Origin: Marinirhabdus gelatinilytica
Lineage (GTDB): Bacteria; Bacteroidota; Bacteroidia; Flavobacteriales; Flavobacteriaceae
Direction of reading: 5' to 3'
DNA length: 64,000 nt
Assembly (NCBI RefSeq): GCF_003353425.1
Contig: NZ_QRAO01000001.1
Location: 1,116,001-1,180,000 of the forward strand
Shown: positions 41,100 to 49,927 of the stretch, in pieces
Numbering within the stretch: position 1 is the first letter of the stretch
Layout of the letters: each line of letters opens with the position of its first letter
Program-made: the position numbers and the translations under genes
Notes under the pieces: generated by a model
Database searches by the model: none
Seen by the model: only the letters and a program-made list of their open reading frames with translations
Told to the model about the DNA's origin: nothing

Positions 41100-43321
41100 G
41101 CTTCATAAAAAATAACCTTAAGGAACTTTCAGAATTCTTAAAAAGCACCAGCTTTTCAAAGGCTATTTTGGTAGGTGTCGCCATTACATTACCAATTGTT
41201 ACTGGAATTGTTACAAACCGTTTGGACATTGGTCTTGCTATAGGTTTTGGTGCCTTTTGGTGCTCGCCCAGTGATGTGAGTGGTAGCTTAAAACACAAGC
41301 AAATTGGAATTTTGTTTTCATCCATTTTGGTTGTAATAATCAGTTTTTTTGGAGGTTATTTTCATATTTCCAACATTTTTCTTTTTCCGCTATTGGGCGT
41401 TTTAACCTTTGGAATTGCGTTTATTTCTATATATGGGTTTAGAGCTTCACTTATAAGTTTTTCTGGATTACTTGCTTTGGTTTTGAGTTTTGCTATTACT
41501 TCAGAAAATTTGGAAGTATATCAATATGCATTATTAATCGGGTTAGGAGGTATTTGGTACCTAGTGTTATCTACATTAGCATACTTAATAAACCCTAAAG
41601 CTCAAACTGAGGAAACTCTCACAGAGATAATGCTTCTCACAGCAGATTTTCTGGATGCCAGGCGAAAACTCATTGGGGAGCAACCCGATAGAACCACTTT
41701 GCAAAATCAATTGATGACCTTGCAAATTGAAATAACGAACCTTCACGACATCTTGCGGGAAATTCTCATTTCTTACAGAAAAACATCAGGAAAATCTAAA
41801 TACCAAAGTAAGCGTTTGTTGATTTTTATTCAACTGGTAGAATTACTGGAAACCGCTACTGCTAATCCTGTAAACTATGAAAAAATGGATACACTATTTG
41901 AAGTCCATCCTAAATTTAAAACCGATTTTCAAAAATTGATTTCAGAGTTGTCAAACCAACTTCGTACCATAGCTAACAATTACCACAAACCTAAACGAAA
42001 ACTCTCAAGCAATACACTTATGTCCATTTTTGAAACTCTTGAGATTGATGTTCAAAAATTAAAAAATGCATTATCCTCAGATAGTTATGAAGATTTTTTA
42101 ATACTCCAAAACTATTTAGATTATCAAAAGAAACAGTATGAAAAGCTCAAGAAGATCAAATGGTTATTGGGCACTCCTGAATTAACTTCAGAACATATTT
42201 TGGAAAAGGATAAATTGAGACTTTTCATTGGTGCGCAGGATTACAACCCTAAACTTATCCTAAGAAACCTGAGTTTTAGGTCAACAATTTTTAGACATTC
42301 GCTACGCTTAGCAATTACTGTAATGGTAGGTTATGGTATAGGCTTGCTGTTTGATCTGCAAAATCCGTATTGGATTATCTTGACCATAATAATCATAATG
42401 CGCCCTAGTTATGGATTAACAAAAACACGTTCTAAAGACCGAATAATCGGTACACTCATTGGGGCCGTCGTAGCGAGTGGTTTCGTATTTCTAATAGATC
42501 ATCCTTATATATATGGCGCATTTGGAGTAGTTTCTTTAGTGGCTGCGCTTTCTATGGTTCAAAAAAATTACAAAGCATCATCTGCTTTTGTGACGCTGAG
42601 TGTCATTTTTATTTATGCCATTATACAGCCTGATATTTTAAGGGTCATACAATTTAGAGTTATTGATACTCTAATTGGTGCAGGATTATCATACCTCGCA
42701 ATGCGATTTTTGCTACCTGCGTGGTCATTTATGGAAATTGGAGACACGATAAAGGATGGACTAAAGGCAAACACAGCATTTTTTAAATCAATCAGTAGTT
42801 ATTATCAAGAAAAAGGTAAGGTCCCAACCAGTTTAAAAGTAAACCGAAAAGAGGCCTTTTTGCAAATGTCTAATTTAAGTGCTGCTTTTCAACGTATGGC
42901 TCAAGAACCAAAATCAAAGCAAAATCACATAGATCATATTTATGAGCTTGTGGAAATTAACCAAAGTTTTTTGACCTCCTTAACATCGTTAAGTGCATAT
43001 ATACAAAACCATAAGACCACCAAAGCTTCCAAAGAATTTAAACAAGTTTCAGAAAAAATACAACAAAATCTAGATGCAATTTGTTTGCAATTAAAATCGA
43101 TCGATTTTGAAAATCCTAAAATGCATTCTAATTCAACAAAGTCAAAGATTGAAACTCCAACACTTGGGTTATCAATAGAAAAGCTTACTAATGAGGTAAT
43201 TTCCAAAACTGATAATGTACGTGCTCATAAGGAAGTGCACCTTATCTGGGAGCAGTTGTATTGGTTGTATAGCTTAAGTGAAGATATGTTGAAGTTAGTA
43301 GTTAAATTTCAATTATATTGA
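41081..43321 (+). CDS. FUSC/YccS-type inner-membrane protein
   Basis: A 746-residue protein with two membrane blocks (about 25-165 and 395-525) separated by a large cytoplasmic helical region, and a cytoplasmic helical tail (about 550-746). This is the YccS/FUSC arrangement. NPYWIILTIIIIMRPSYGLTKTRSKDRIIGTLIGAVVASG is the family hallmark (RxxxRxxGTxxG). Related proteins include AaeB-type efflux pumps, so it may export aromatic or other acids. It is transcribed divergently from dps, with start-codon hairpins. Confidence 0.88.
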   Translation: MISIITSFIKNNLKELSEFLKSTSFSKAILVGVAITLPIVTGIVTNRLDIGLAIGFGAFWCSPSDVSGSLKHKQIGILFSSILVVIISFFGGYFHISNIFLFPLLGVLTFGIAFISIYGFRASLISFSGLLALVLSFAITSENLEVYQYALLIGLGGIWYLVLSTLAYLINPKAQTEETLTEIMLLTADFLDARRKLIGEQPDRTTLQNQLMTLQIEITNLHDILREILISYRKTSGKSKYQSKRLLIFIQLVELLETATANPVNYEKMDTLFEVHPKFKTDFQKLISELSNQLRTIANNYHKPKRKLSSNTLMSIFETLEIDVQKLKNALSSDSYEDFLILQNYLDYQKKQYEKLKKIKWLLGTPELTSEHILEKDKLRLFIGAQDYNPKLILRNLSFRSTIFRHSLRLAITVMVGYGIGLLFDLQNPYWIILTIIIIMRPSYGLTKTRSKDRIIGTLIGAVVASGFVFLIDHPYIYGAFGVVSLVAALSMVQKNYKASSAFVTLSVIFIYAIIQPDILRVIQFRVIDTLIGAGLSYLAMRFLLPAWSFMEIGDTIKDGLKANTAFFKSISSYYQEKGKVPTSLKVNRKEAFLQMSNLSAAFQRMAQEPKSKQNHIDHIYELVEINQSFLTSLTSLSAYIQNHKTTKASKEFKQVSEKIQQNLDAICLQLKSIDFENPKMHSNSTKSKIETPTLGLSIEKLTNEVISKTDNVRAHKEVHLIWEQLYWLYSLSEDMLKLVVKFQLY

Positions 43322-43421
43322 GTTCATAAAATACATTCTTGTCAAACTTATCTTTAAATTTGATTTTCTAAATTTATATTAGAACAATTCCTTTTTTCAA
43401 TTAAAGTATTAAACTTAAGGT

Positions 43422-45011
43422 ATGAAAGTTCGTGAACAGTTTATTTTAATTTCCGTAATTGTAGTGATTTCTATTATAGGAATAGCATTTTTTTGGGAAC
43501 CAGTTTTATGGCTTTTTATTATAATAGGCCCTCTAGTTTTGTTAGGGGTTTTTGATATTTTTCAAAAAAAGCGAACGATAAGAAGGAACTTTCCCCTAAT
43601 TGGCCGTTTTAGATATGCTTTAGAGTCCATTAGACCAGAAATAATGCAGTATTTTGTGGAGACCGATACTTCTGGAAGACCTATTAATCGTATTCTGAGA
43701 TCGTTAGTGTACCAAAGAGCGAAGGGGGAAAATGATACAGAGCCTTTTGGTACACAAATGGATATTTATCATTCCGGATACGAATGGATGGAACATTCTA
43801 TGTATGCAAAAAATAATCCTAAAGACATAGGTAAGTTTCCACGGTTAATTATTGGAGGGAAGGATTGTAAACAACCATACTCCTCTAGTTTATTAAATAT
43901 TTCTGCGATGAGTTTTGGTTCTTTGAGTAAGAATGCCGTTTTAGCGATGAATAAGGGGGCTAAAATGGGAAATTTTGCGCAAAACACCGGGGAAGGTGGA
44001 ATAAGTGACTATCACTTAAAGCACGGGGGTGATCTTATTTGGCAAATTGGAACTGGATATTTTTGTTGCAGAAAAGATGATGGTACTTTTAACGAAACTA
44101 CCTTTAGGGAAAATGCGCTTCGACCCGAAGTTAAAATGATAGAGATTAAGTTATCACAAGGAGCCAAACCAGGACACGGAGGTATCTTGCCGGCTATTAA
44201 AAATACTGAAGAAATTGCAAGAATAAGACATATTAAACCTGGCATTGCCGTTCATTCTCCACCGTCTCATTCAGCTTTTTCCGATCCAATAGAGTTTATG
44301 CATTTTATCCAAAGACTTCGTGATCTATCCGATGGTAAACCCATTGGATTTAAACTATGTCTTGGGCGTAAACAAGAGTTTATGGATTTTTGTGAAGCGA
44401 TGCTTTTTACCAACATAATGCCAGATTTTATTTCGGTTGATGGTGGTGAAGGTGGAACAGGCGCAGCACCTGTTGAGTTTTCTAATTCAATGGGAATGCC
44501 GCTACGTGAAGGTCTCATTTTTGTACACGATACCTTAACCGGTTTTGGTTTAAGGAAAGAGATAAAAGTAATTGTAGCAGGAAGGATTATTACAGGGTTT
44601 CATATGGCCAGAGCTATAGCTTTAGGCGCGGATGGGTGTAATAGTGCGCGTGCAATGATGCTCTCTATAGGATGTATTCAGGCTTTACAATGTAACAACA
44701 ATACGTGTCCTGTTGGCGTTGCTACTCAAAACAAATCACTAGTCAAAGGTTTGGTAGTAGATGATAAAGCACCTAGAATTAAAAGATATCACGAAGCTAC
44801 TATCCATAGCTTTTTAGAATTAATTGCTGCGGCAGGACTCAATGGGCCAGAAGAATTAGACCGAAGTCACATAAGCAAAAGGGTTGGGATGTATAACGTG
44901 CAAACCTATGATGAGATTTATCCATATATAAAAGAAGGTTGTTTGGTTAATATGGAAACAGTGCCTGAAGAATATAAAAGGTTTTTTCAACTTACAAGGT
45001 TAATGAAATAA
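43422..45011 (+). CDS. FMN-binding glutamate synthase family protein
   Basis: A 529-residue single-chain glutamate-synthase-like enzyme, with two N-terminal membrane helices (about 8-50) before the FMN barrel. FMN and 3Fe-4S features are present: SLLNISAMSFGSLSKNAV, GEGGISDYHLKHGGDLIWQIGTGYF, GGEGGTGAAP, and the cysteine cluster CIQALQCNNNTCPVGVATQ (C-x5-C-x4-C). It lacks the glutaminase half, so it may use free ammonia or another substrate. It is encoded alone after FUSC with a 100-base gap. Confidence 0.9.
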   Translation: MKVREQFILISVIVVISIIGIAFFWEPVLWLFIIIGPLVLLGVFDIFQKKRTIRRNFPLIGRFRYALESIRPEIMQYFVETDTSGRPINRILRSLVYQRAKGENDTEPFGTQMDIYHSGYEWMEHSMYAKNNPKDIGKFPRLIIGGKDCKQPYSSSLLNISAMSFGSLSKNAVLAMNKGAKMGNFAQNTGEGGISDYHLKHGGDLIWQIGTGYFCCRKDDGTFNETTFRENALRPEVKMIEIKLSQGAKPGHGGILPAIKNTEEIARIRHIKPGIAVHSPPSHSAFSDPIEFMHFIQRLRDLSDGKPIGFKLCLGRKQEFMDFCEAMLFTNIMPDFISVDGGEGGTGAAPVEFSNSMGMPLREGLIFVHDTLTGFGLRKEIKVIVAGRIITGFHMARAIALGADGCNSARAMMLSIGCIQALQCNNNTCPVGVATQNKSLVKGLVVDDKAPRIKRYHEATIHSFLELIAAAGLNGPEELDRSHISKRVGMYNVQTYDEIYPYIKEGCLVNMETVPEEYKRFFQLTRLMK

Positions 45012-45080
45012 TATTCACATCGTTAAATTATTTAAGATGAAATGAAAAAATTCTAATTTTTCATATAAAGAAAAGTCCTA

Positions 45081-45713
45081 ATGAAACATATACCAATTTT
45101 ACTAGTATTTTCAATTTTGATTGCGGGCTGTAGTCCCACAAAGTTGATTCAGCAATATAAAAATCCTGATGCTGTAAACTTTAATGCAAATAAAGTACTC
45201 ATTATTGGAGTTTCGGCGGACAAAGACTTACGCCTCATTTATGAAAAAAGAATGGTAGAAGAGTTAAATAAAAAAGATGTAGCGGCTGTTAAAAGTATAG
45301 ACCTTTTTGAAAAATCTTTTACAAATAATGAAAAAAAGATAGAACAACTTAATGAAATCGAAAAAGAGCTCTTCAAAGCTGGTTACGATGCCATACTTAT
45401 TACTAAAATTACGGATAGGAGAAGCAAAATAAGTATGACGGATTCTTACCGAAATTTTGCAAAAAAACATCAATCTTTTGAAGAGTACTATTATAACAAT
45501 CAACATATTTACTTATCAAAACAGCTAGAACGGAATCAAGTATACACTACCGAGACTTCTTTATATTGTATTTGCCCAGAGAAAGAACGAGAGTTGTTAT
45601 GGCGAGGTGAGATTGACGTTGTAGATGCTACTAAAATTAATAGAAATATTAATAGTATCATTAGTGTTCTTCTTAAAAACTTAAAAGCAAATAAACTGTT
45701 GTTGCGAAATTAA
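45081..45713 (+). CDS. Hypothetical lipoprotein
   Basis: A 210-residue lipoprotein (hydrophobic 4-15, lipobox IAGC, C17). The mature part alternates helix and strand: NKVLIIGVSADKDLRLIYEKRMVEELNKK and FKAGYDAILITKITDRRSK resemble the TolB-N/DUF4136-like alpha/beta fold of outer-membrane lipoproteins. Two more cysteines (YCICPE) occur near 175. I do not recognise a named family. It ends the cargo; the maintenance genes of the ICE begin convergently 157 bases on. Confidence 0.6.
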   Translation: MKHIPILLVFSILIAGCSPTKLIQQYKNPDAVNFNANKVLIIGVSADKDLRLIYEKRMVEELNKKDVAAVKSIDLFEKSFTNNEKKIEQLNEIEKELFKAGYDAILITKITDRRSKISMTDSYRNFAKKHQSFEEYYYNNQHIYLSKQLERNQVYTTETSLYCICPEKERELLWRGEIDVVDATKINRNINSIISVLLKNLKANKLLLRN

Positions 45714-45869
45714 AGATAGTAATAATAAGAAAGTTTTAATCTTATTGAACAGAGTGTAGGTGGCCATTTTACAAAGAAAGGTTGTCATATTTTCTCCTCT
45801 CTTATAATGGCTACAGATTAAGCAACAATCGAGTTTACGGAACAGTAGTAAATTTTATAAGATTTACAC

Positions 45870-46991
45870 CTATATATTAATTTTTGTCCAAACCGCAGGA
45901 TGTTCACTCGCGGCCTGTTTTTTAGAATGCATAGTAGGATAAACCTTCCAAATAGGGCGCTTTTTAGGAAGTATCCCTTTTCGGTTAAGACCGCAATCCT
46001 TGACATTGGTAAATAGATTAGGAGAAAGTAATAAATAGTCTTTCTGTTTGATATTTACTCCTAAGCGATATGCACCCAACCTAAAATAATCGGCATCGCT
46101 GCCTTCATCAAAGTCTACATTAAACGATTTGTGTTTAGTTACATCCTTTAAATCTGTTTCGCGCAATAATGGTGAAAGCGAATCAGAATAGGAAACTGAA
46201 TTTAATGTGCCAGCAATGATGATGTTTTCGTGACCAGATTTAAAGAGTTGGTGATATACATTCGCTATTTGTTCGGCTTGAATCTTACGGTATGCATCCG
46301 TCATTTCCTTGTCTGAGGTTTCTTCTTGCAGATGAGCGGCCAGCAACCATATGGTCTGATTAGATGTCGTTTCAATTTCATATTGAAAAAACTCTTTTTT
46401 CGGATTAAGGCTATTGTCGATATCGAAAGGATGGGTTCTAACAGATTTGATGCGGTAACCATCTTTCAGTAAAACTCCCATTTCCTGACCACGTTTGTCG
46501 CTACCTTGAACAACTGTTACCTCTTGAAATGGTTCACAATCATATTCGGGCAACAGTAGGGCGTTAAATTCTTCCAACGAAGCCCTATCTTCGATTTCCT
46601 GCAAGAGCAATATGTCTGGATTTACATCGGCTATAGCTCTGGCTTTATTTTGCACCGCTTTTGGGTCAATAGGGGTAGTTCGTAAGGCTATCCAACCGTT
46701 CCAATCGGTAAGTTCGCAAGATTTCATTTCCTTAGAATAGTCCATCCCTTTTAAGAAAACAAAGCCGGCTCGCTTACGCATTACAGCATAAGGTACATCA
46801 AAGGTTTTGTCAAAACCCAATAAAAAAACAAGTTCTTGAATACGCTCGGCATTATTTGATGCACGACTGTTTCCCCGCATTAGTTCATCAAGTTCATTTA
46901 TCCAATCTGTAACGCATTTTCCGTACGGTTTTTCTAAAAGGGTTCTGTCTCTGTGGAAGAGGTTCTGGATGTTAAATGTGGCTATTTTCAT
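45870..46991 (-). CDS. Endonuclease/exonuclease/phosphatase family protein
   Basis: A 373-residue protein of the EEP superfamily (ExoIII/DNase I fold). Motifs include the start KIATFNIQNLF (catalytic Asn), DILLLQEIEDRASLEEFN (metal-binding Glu), and IIIAGTLNSVSY, which stands where G-D-x-N is usual: here the Asp is replaced by Thr, so activity may be altered. LLSPNL at about 335 and a C-terminal S-x-H (ASEHPAVW) complete the fold. It lies 2 bases after the DnaC-like gene and probably belongs to ICE maintenance. Confidence 0.75.
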   Translation of the reverse strand: MKIATFNIQNLFHRDRTLLEKPYGKCVTDWINELDELMRGNSRASNNAERIQELVFLLGFDKTFDVPYAVMRKRAGFVFLKGMDYSKEMKSCELTDWNGWIALRTTPIDPKAVQNKARAIADVNPDILLLQEIEDRASLEEFNALLLPEYDCEPFQEVTVVQGSDKRGQEMGVLLKDGYRIKSVRTHPFDIDNSLNPKKEFFQYEIETTSNQTIWLLAAHLQEETSDKEMTDAYRKIQAEQIANVYHQLFKSGHENIIIAGTLNSVSYSDSLSPLLRETDLKDVTKHKSFNVDFDEGSDADYFRLGAYRLGVNIKQKDYLLLSPNLFTNVKDCGLNRKGILPKKRPIWKVYPTMHSKKQAASEHPAVWTKINI

Positions 46992-46993
46992 AA

Positions 46994-47656
46994 CTATTTA
47001 CGTTTATCATTAGTATTCTCATCAAATGCAATCAGGTTAAAAAGTTCCCGCATCCTGCTCCGTACTCGATTGCCGTATCGTTCTTCGAGTTCTTCGGCAT
47101 TGAGGTTCGTGGTGGCGTGTGTTTTAATTTTTGATTTGGTTTTTAGAAACAGATCGTACCGTGAAAGAAGGACTTCGCCCATCACATTACAATCCTTGCC
47201 ATAGTGCCGACCTATGGGCTCTACACCCAAATCATCGAAGCAGATAGGACTGCTGTCACCATAATCTTCAATGATTTTATATCCCAGATGATTGAAACCG
47301 AAAACAATGTTGCGACAAGGAGCAAACAAATAGGGGCGTTGTAATGGAACCAAATTTTTTAACAGTTTTATCAAACTGGTCTTGCCACAGCCTACGGGAC
47401 CTGTAAGTAAAATCCCTTTTTCTGGGTCAATGTCATTTTTTTGGCAATTTTCTTTATCCTTGATGAAGTAATGGCAGAGTTTTCGGATGATGTTTTCGTC
47501 TTCAGTATAAATTCTGAAATGATCTCCAAAAAGCAATTTTCCCTTTGCATTTAGATAGATAAGTATTTTATCAAAATCGTACAGTACGCTTTTTCCATCA
47601 AATTTGCCCAAGGTGTACTCAATGCCACCTTCAATTATTTTAGAGGGGTTGTCCAT
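46994..47656 (-). CDS. DnaC-like AAA+ ATP-binding protein
   Basis: A 220-residue ATPase. Walker A is GPVGCGKTSL (86-95), Walker B is SPICFDDLGVEP (about 132-143), and sensor/arginine-like KIKTHATTNLNAEELEERYGNRVRSRMRELFNLI ends the protein. The pattern is that of the IstB/DnaC helicase loader family. On ICEs such proteins load helicase for element replication after excision. It overlaps the upstream replication-type gene by 17 bases. Confidence 0.8.
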   Translation of the reverse strand: MDNPSKIIEGGIEYTLGKFDGKSVLYDFDKILIYLNAKGKLLFGDHFRIYTEDENIIRKLCHYFIKDKENCQKNDIDPEKGILLTGPVGCGKTSLIKLLKNLVPLQRPYLFAPCRNIVFGFNHLGYKIIEDYGDSSPICFDDLGVEPIGRHYGKDCNVMGEVLLSRYDLFLKTKSKIKTHATTNLNAEELEERYGNRVRSRMRELFNLIAFDENTNDKRK

Positions 47657-48311
47657 AATCCTTGACTTTAGTAGTTTTAAGGTTGTCCCTATTTTGAGAC
47701 AGTTCCTTTTCCGTTTGTTCTTTTTTTATTTCAGCAGCTTTTAGCATCCAATTTTTAGCTGAAGCTTGCCAATCGACAATTTTTATTTTACCGCCAACTT
47801 TCCACCCAATTGAGGTGTAGTGGTTAAAGAACTTTCTGCCCTCGATAGATGGCCATTTCTTTTTTTTGAAAAAATCCAAAACCTCATTTTCATTTTTGGG
47901 TAGCTTAGGTTTATTTTTGTTTTCTATTTGTTTATTACTGTTTGTGTTAGATACTAATGCTTGTCCCACAACTTGTTTAATACTTGATCCAGTAGTTGTA
48001 CCACTACTTGTATCACCACTTGTGCCGAATTTGAGCATCTTGATTTGACTGCCTTTGTATGGATTATGTGAGGGCATATAATAAATGTATTTCCAGTCGT
48101 TCAAATTCTTTAGGCATCGGTGATAGGTTGCTTTGGAGCCTATTTTTGCCATTGCCATCACTTCTTCCCGGTTGATGTAGAACACCTCCGGAAAGCGGTG
48201 GATGTTCCAGAACTGAAACAAAGCAACATACAAGCTGATGTGGGTGGGGTTCAATCTGGAGTCCATCGAGAATTGCTGAAAGACTGCGTTTAAATGTTTT
48301 ATATAATTCAT
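47640..48311 (-). CDS. Replication-organiser-like protein with winged-helix N-terminus
   Basis: A 223-residue protein. The N-terminal 110 residues look like a winged helix (FSMDSRLNPTHISLYVALFQFW ... REEVMAMAKIGSKATYHRCLKNLNDWKYIYY). A low-complexity Thr/Ser/Asn linker follows (about 110-140). The C-terminal part, KFFNHYTSIGWKVGGKIKIVDWQASAKNWM, resembles the DnaD-like segment of phage and plasmid replication proteins. Such genes are routinely labelled transcriptional regulators in Bacteroidetes ICEs. It overlaps the loader ATPase by 17 bases, in line with a joint replication role. Confidence 0.7.
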   Translation of the reverse strand: MNYIKHLNAVFQQFSMDSRLNPTHISLYVALFQFWNIHRFPEVFYINREEVMAMAKIGSKATYHRCLKNLNDWKYIYYMPSHNPYKGSQIKMLKFGTSGDTSSGTTTGSSIKQVVGQALVSNTNSNKQIENKNKPKLPKNENEVLDFFKKKKWPSIEGRKFFNHYTSIGWKVGGKIKIVDWQASAKNWMLKAAEIKKEQTEKELSQNRDNLKTTKVKDYGQPL

Positions 48312-48317
48312 ACATCA

Positions 48318-48599
48318 TTAATCAATTTTATGATGAACTCTATTGGCCGTCATTACAGATTGAATTTCCTCAACATCGTAATAGATGATGCCACCTATTT
48401 TTGTGTAAGGTAATGTACCGTTGATCCGAAGATTTTGTAATGTGCCTGGGCTTACTTGAAGCATATCCATCACTTCGGAAGACTTCAGATATTTTTTGAG
48501 TTTTCCCGTAGCTTGTTTTGATAAAAGTTTTTTGATGTCATCGAGCAATTCGATTTTGAATTCCCGAAGGTCGTCTGTGGTTATGATGCTTGTTGGCAT
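48318..48599 (-). CDS. Excisionase-like helix-turn-helix protein (MerR/Xis type)
   Basis: A 93-residue DNA-binding protein. Residues about 35-85 form the small winged HTH of excisionases: KKYLKSSEVMDMLQVSPGTLQNLRINGTLPYTKIGGIIYYDVEEIQSVM. The N-terminal 30 residues are helical. It lies between the maintenance operon and the intergenic palindromes, and RteC is upstream. Probably the ICE's directionality factor, although the integrase is 10 kb away. Confidence 0.8.
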   Translation of the reverse strand: MPTSIITTDDLREFKIELLDDIKKLLSKQATGKLKKYLKSSEVMDMLQVSPGTLQNLRINGTLPYTKIGGIIYYDVEEIQSVMTANRVHHKID

Positions 48600-48921
48600 A
48601 GTAGAACGGTTTTAGTAGAAAGAGACTTCCGTTTAGTGTTCAACTAAAATGATAGTCCCTGACCGGATTTAACTTTCGTTCTACAAATTTGTAGAGTATT
48701 ATTGAGTTTTCTTCCCCAGTACAACCGTACTACGGTCAAAATTTAACATCTTAAAATTTGATAGATATTGTAGTGTTTTGACGGTTATTTACTGGAAATT
48801 ATATGTCAAAACATTCCAATTTAAATGAATACAGGACACAAAATAAAAAGACCGTAGGTTAACCGTAGTACGGTCTTTTTTTGTGTCTTAACAAGTGGGT
48901 GTAAATACTTGGTAAAGTTTA
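48600..48921. other. Palindrome-rich gap between rteC and the excisionase-like gene
   Basis: The 322-base gap contains CTACAAATTTGTAG (48681-48694, perfect palindrome) and two near-identical elements, AACCGTACTACGGTC (48723-48737) and AACCGTAGTACGGTC (48861-48875), 138 bases apart, each an 11-base CCGTA-N-TACGG palindrome. The second is part of the terminator at 48845. The cluster may bind RteC or the excisionase, or be part of an origin of transfer. No coding frame is evident. Confidence 0.5.
48845..48882. terminator. Strong bidirectional-type hairpin with T/A runs
   Basis: AAAAAGACCGTA (48845-48856) pairs with TACGGTCTTTTT (48869-48880), a 12-bp stem with a 12-base loop, and Ts continue to 48882. 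It lies just after the rteC gene on its transcribed side and has a reverse A-run, so it could terminate in either direction. Confidence 0.65.
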
Positions 48922-49758
48922 TTATTCCTCACTTTTAGCCATCTCAGTGAGTAGGGAGGTCATAAGCTGGTCGAGAAATAAAGTGCGACTATTTTTACGA
49001 TTTTTGATGTCTTGAAAGGTTTTGTAGATATCCTTTGGTTCAAAGTCGAATATTTCTTGTAACAACTTGGAAATTTTAACAATACTCAGCTTATTATTTT
49101 TAGATAGTCCAGCAGCATAAAGCGCATATACGAATTCAACCCAATCTGTATTCGTAAACGGCCAATCAATTTTTTCAATTTGTTTTCCATTCAAATAGCT
49201 ACCGTTTAGACTGTTTTTAACTTTAAGTTTCTTATGATTCATATACTCCACCAAAGAATTGTAAGCTTTATATTTTCCCAAAAGCATATCTCTGGGTGTG
49301 CAGAAATCAGGATCCTGGAAGTAAAATTTAGAAGTAGTTATATAGAAAGTATCCAGATGTTCCCGTGTGAAGTATTCTTCATCAAAATGGGTTGAGCCTG
49401 ATTTAATATATTGTCCAAAATCAAGATTATATAAAAAGAATCGATTCAGTTTCTTGATCTTTTTTCTGATGAATTTTAATTGCGCAGATTTATCTGCTTT
49501 TGGAAACTGTATTTCGAAGGAATGAATTTCAGAAAAATAAATAAGTTCTTTGAGGGGAAGTTGTTTGGTTTCTTTGAAGAATTTGATTTCATCGCCCAGT
49601 GATTTGAAACCAAATTCCAAGACCTGCTTTTTAAACTCACTTAAAATACTTCTGCATAGAATTATTGACCGTTTGGCTTGCTTCAAAATCGGTTCATCTT
49701 GAAGTTTGATTTTTTCCAACTGGTCAGGTAACTGTGCAGATAGTAATTCGAAATTCAT
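48922..49758 (-). CDS. rteC: RteC family regulator
   Basis: A 278-residue protein of the RteC family, with the DLLLGKYKAYNSLVEYMNH-like segment (SKFYFQDPDFCTPRDMLLGKYKAYNSLVEYM) and the C-terminal EFVYALYAAGLSKNNKLSI ... LQEIFDFEPKDIYKTFQDIKNRKNSRTLFLDQL region. In CTnDOT, RteC activates the excision operon by binding upstream of it. Here it lies upstream of the excisionase-like gene with a palindrome-rich gap between them, matching that scheme. Confidence 0.85.
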   Translation of the reverse strand: MNFELLSAQLPDQLEKIKLQDEPILKQAKRSIILCRSILSEFKKQVLEFGFKSLGDEIKFFKETKQLPLKELIYFSEIHSFEIQFPKADKSAQLKFIRKKIKKLNRFFLYNLDFGQYIKSGSTHFDEEYFTREHLDTFYITTSKFYFQDPDFCTPRDMLLGKYKAYNSLVEYMNHKKLKVKNSLNGSYLNGKQIEKIDWPFTNTDWVEFVYALYAAGLSKNNKLSIVKISKLLQEIFDFEPKDIYKTFQDIKNRKNSRTLFLDQLMTSLLTEMAKSEE

Positions 49759-49927
49759 AAATAGGCCTCCATTCTTGGTGCAACATATTGTTAAGCTTTG
49801 ATTGGTTTCGGTTGTAAAATTTCCTATAAAATTCTATATACCAAAATAACAAGTACAGTACTAAATTGATATGAAAAAAACCGTATTTTCCTACGGACTT
49901 GTATCATACCGTATAATTTGTGGATAA

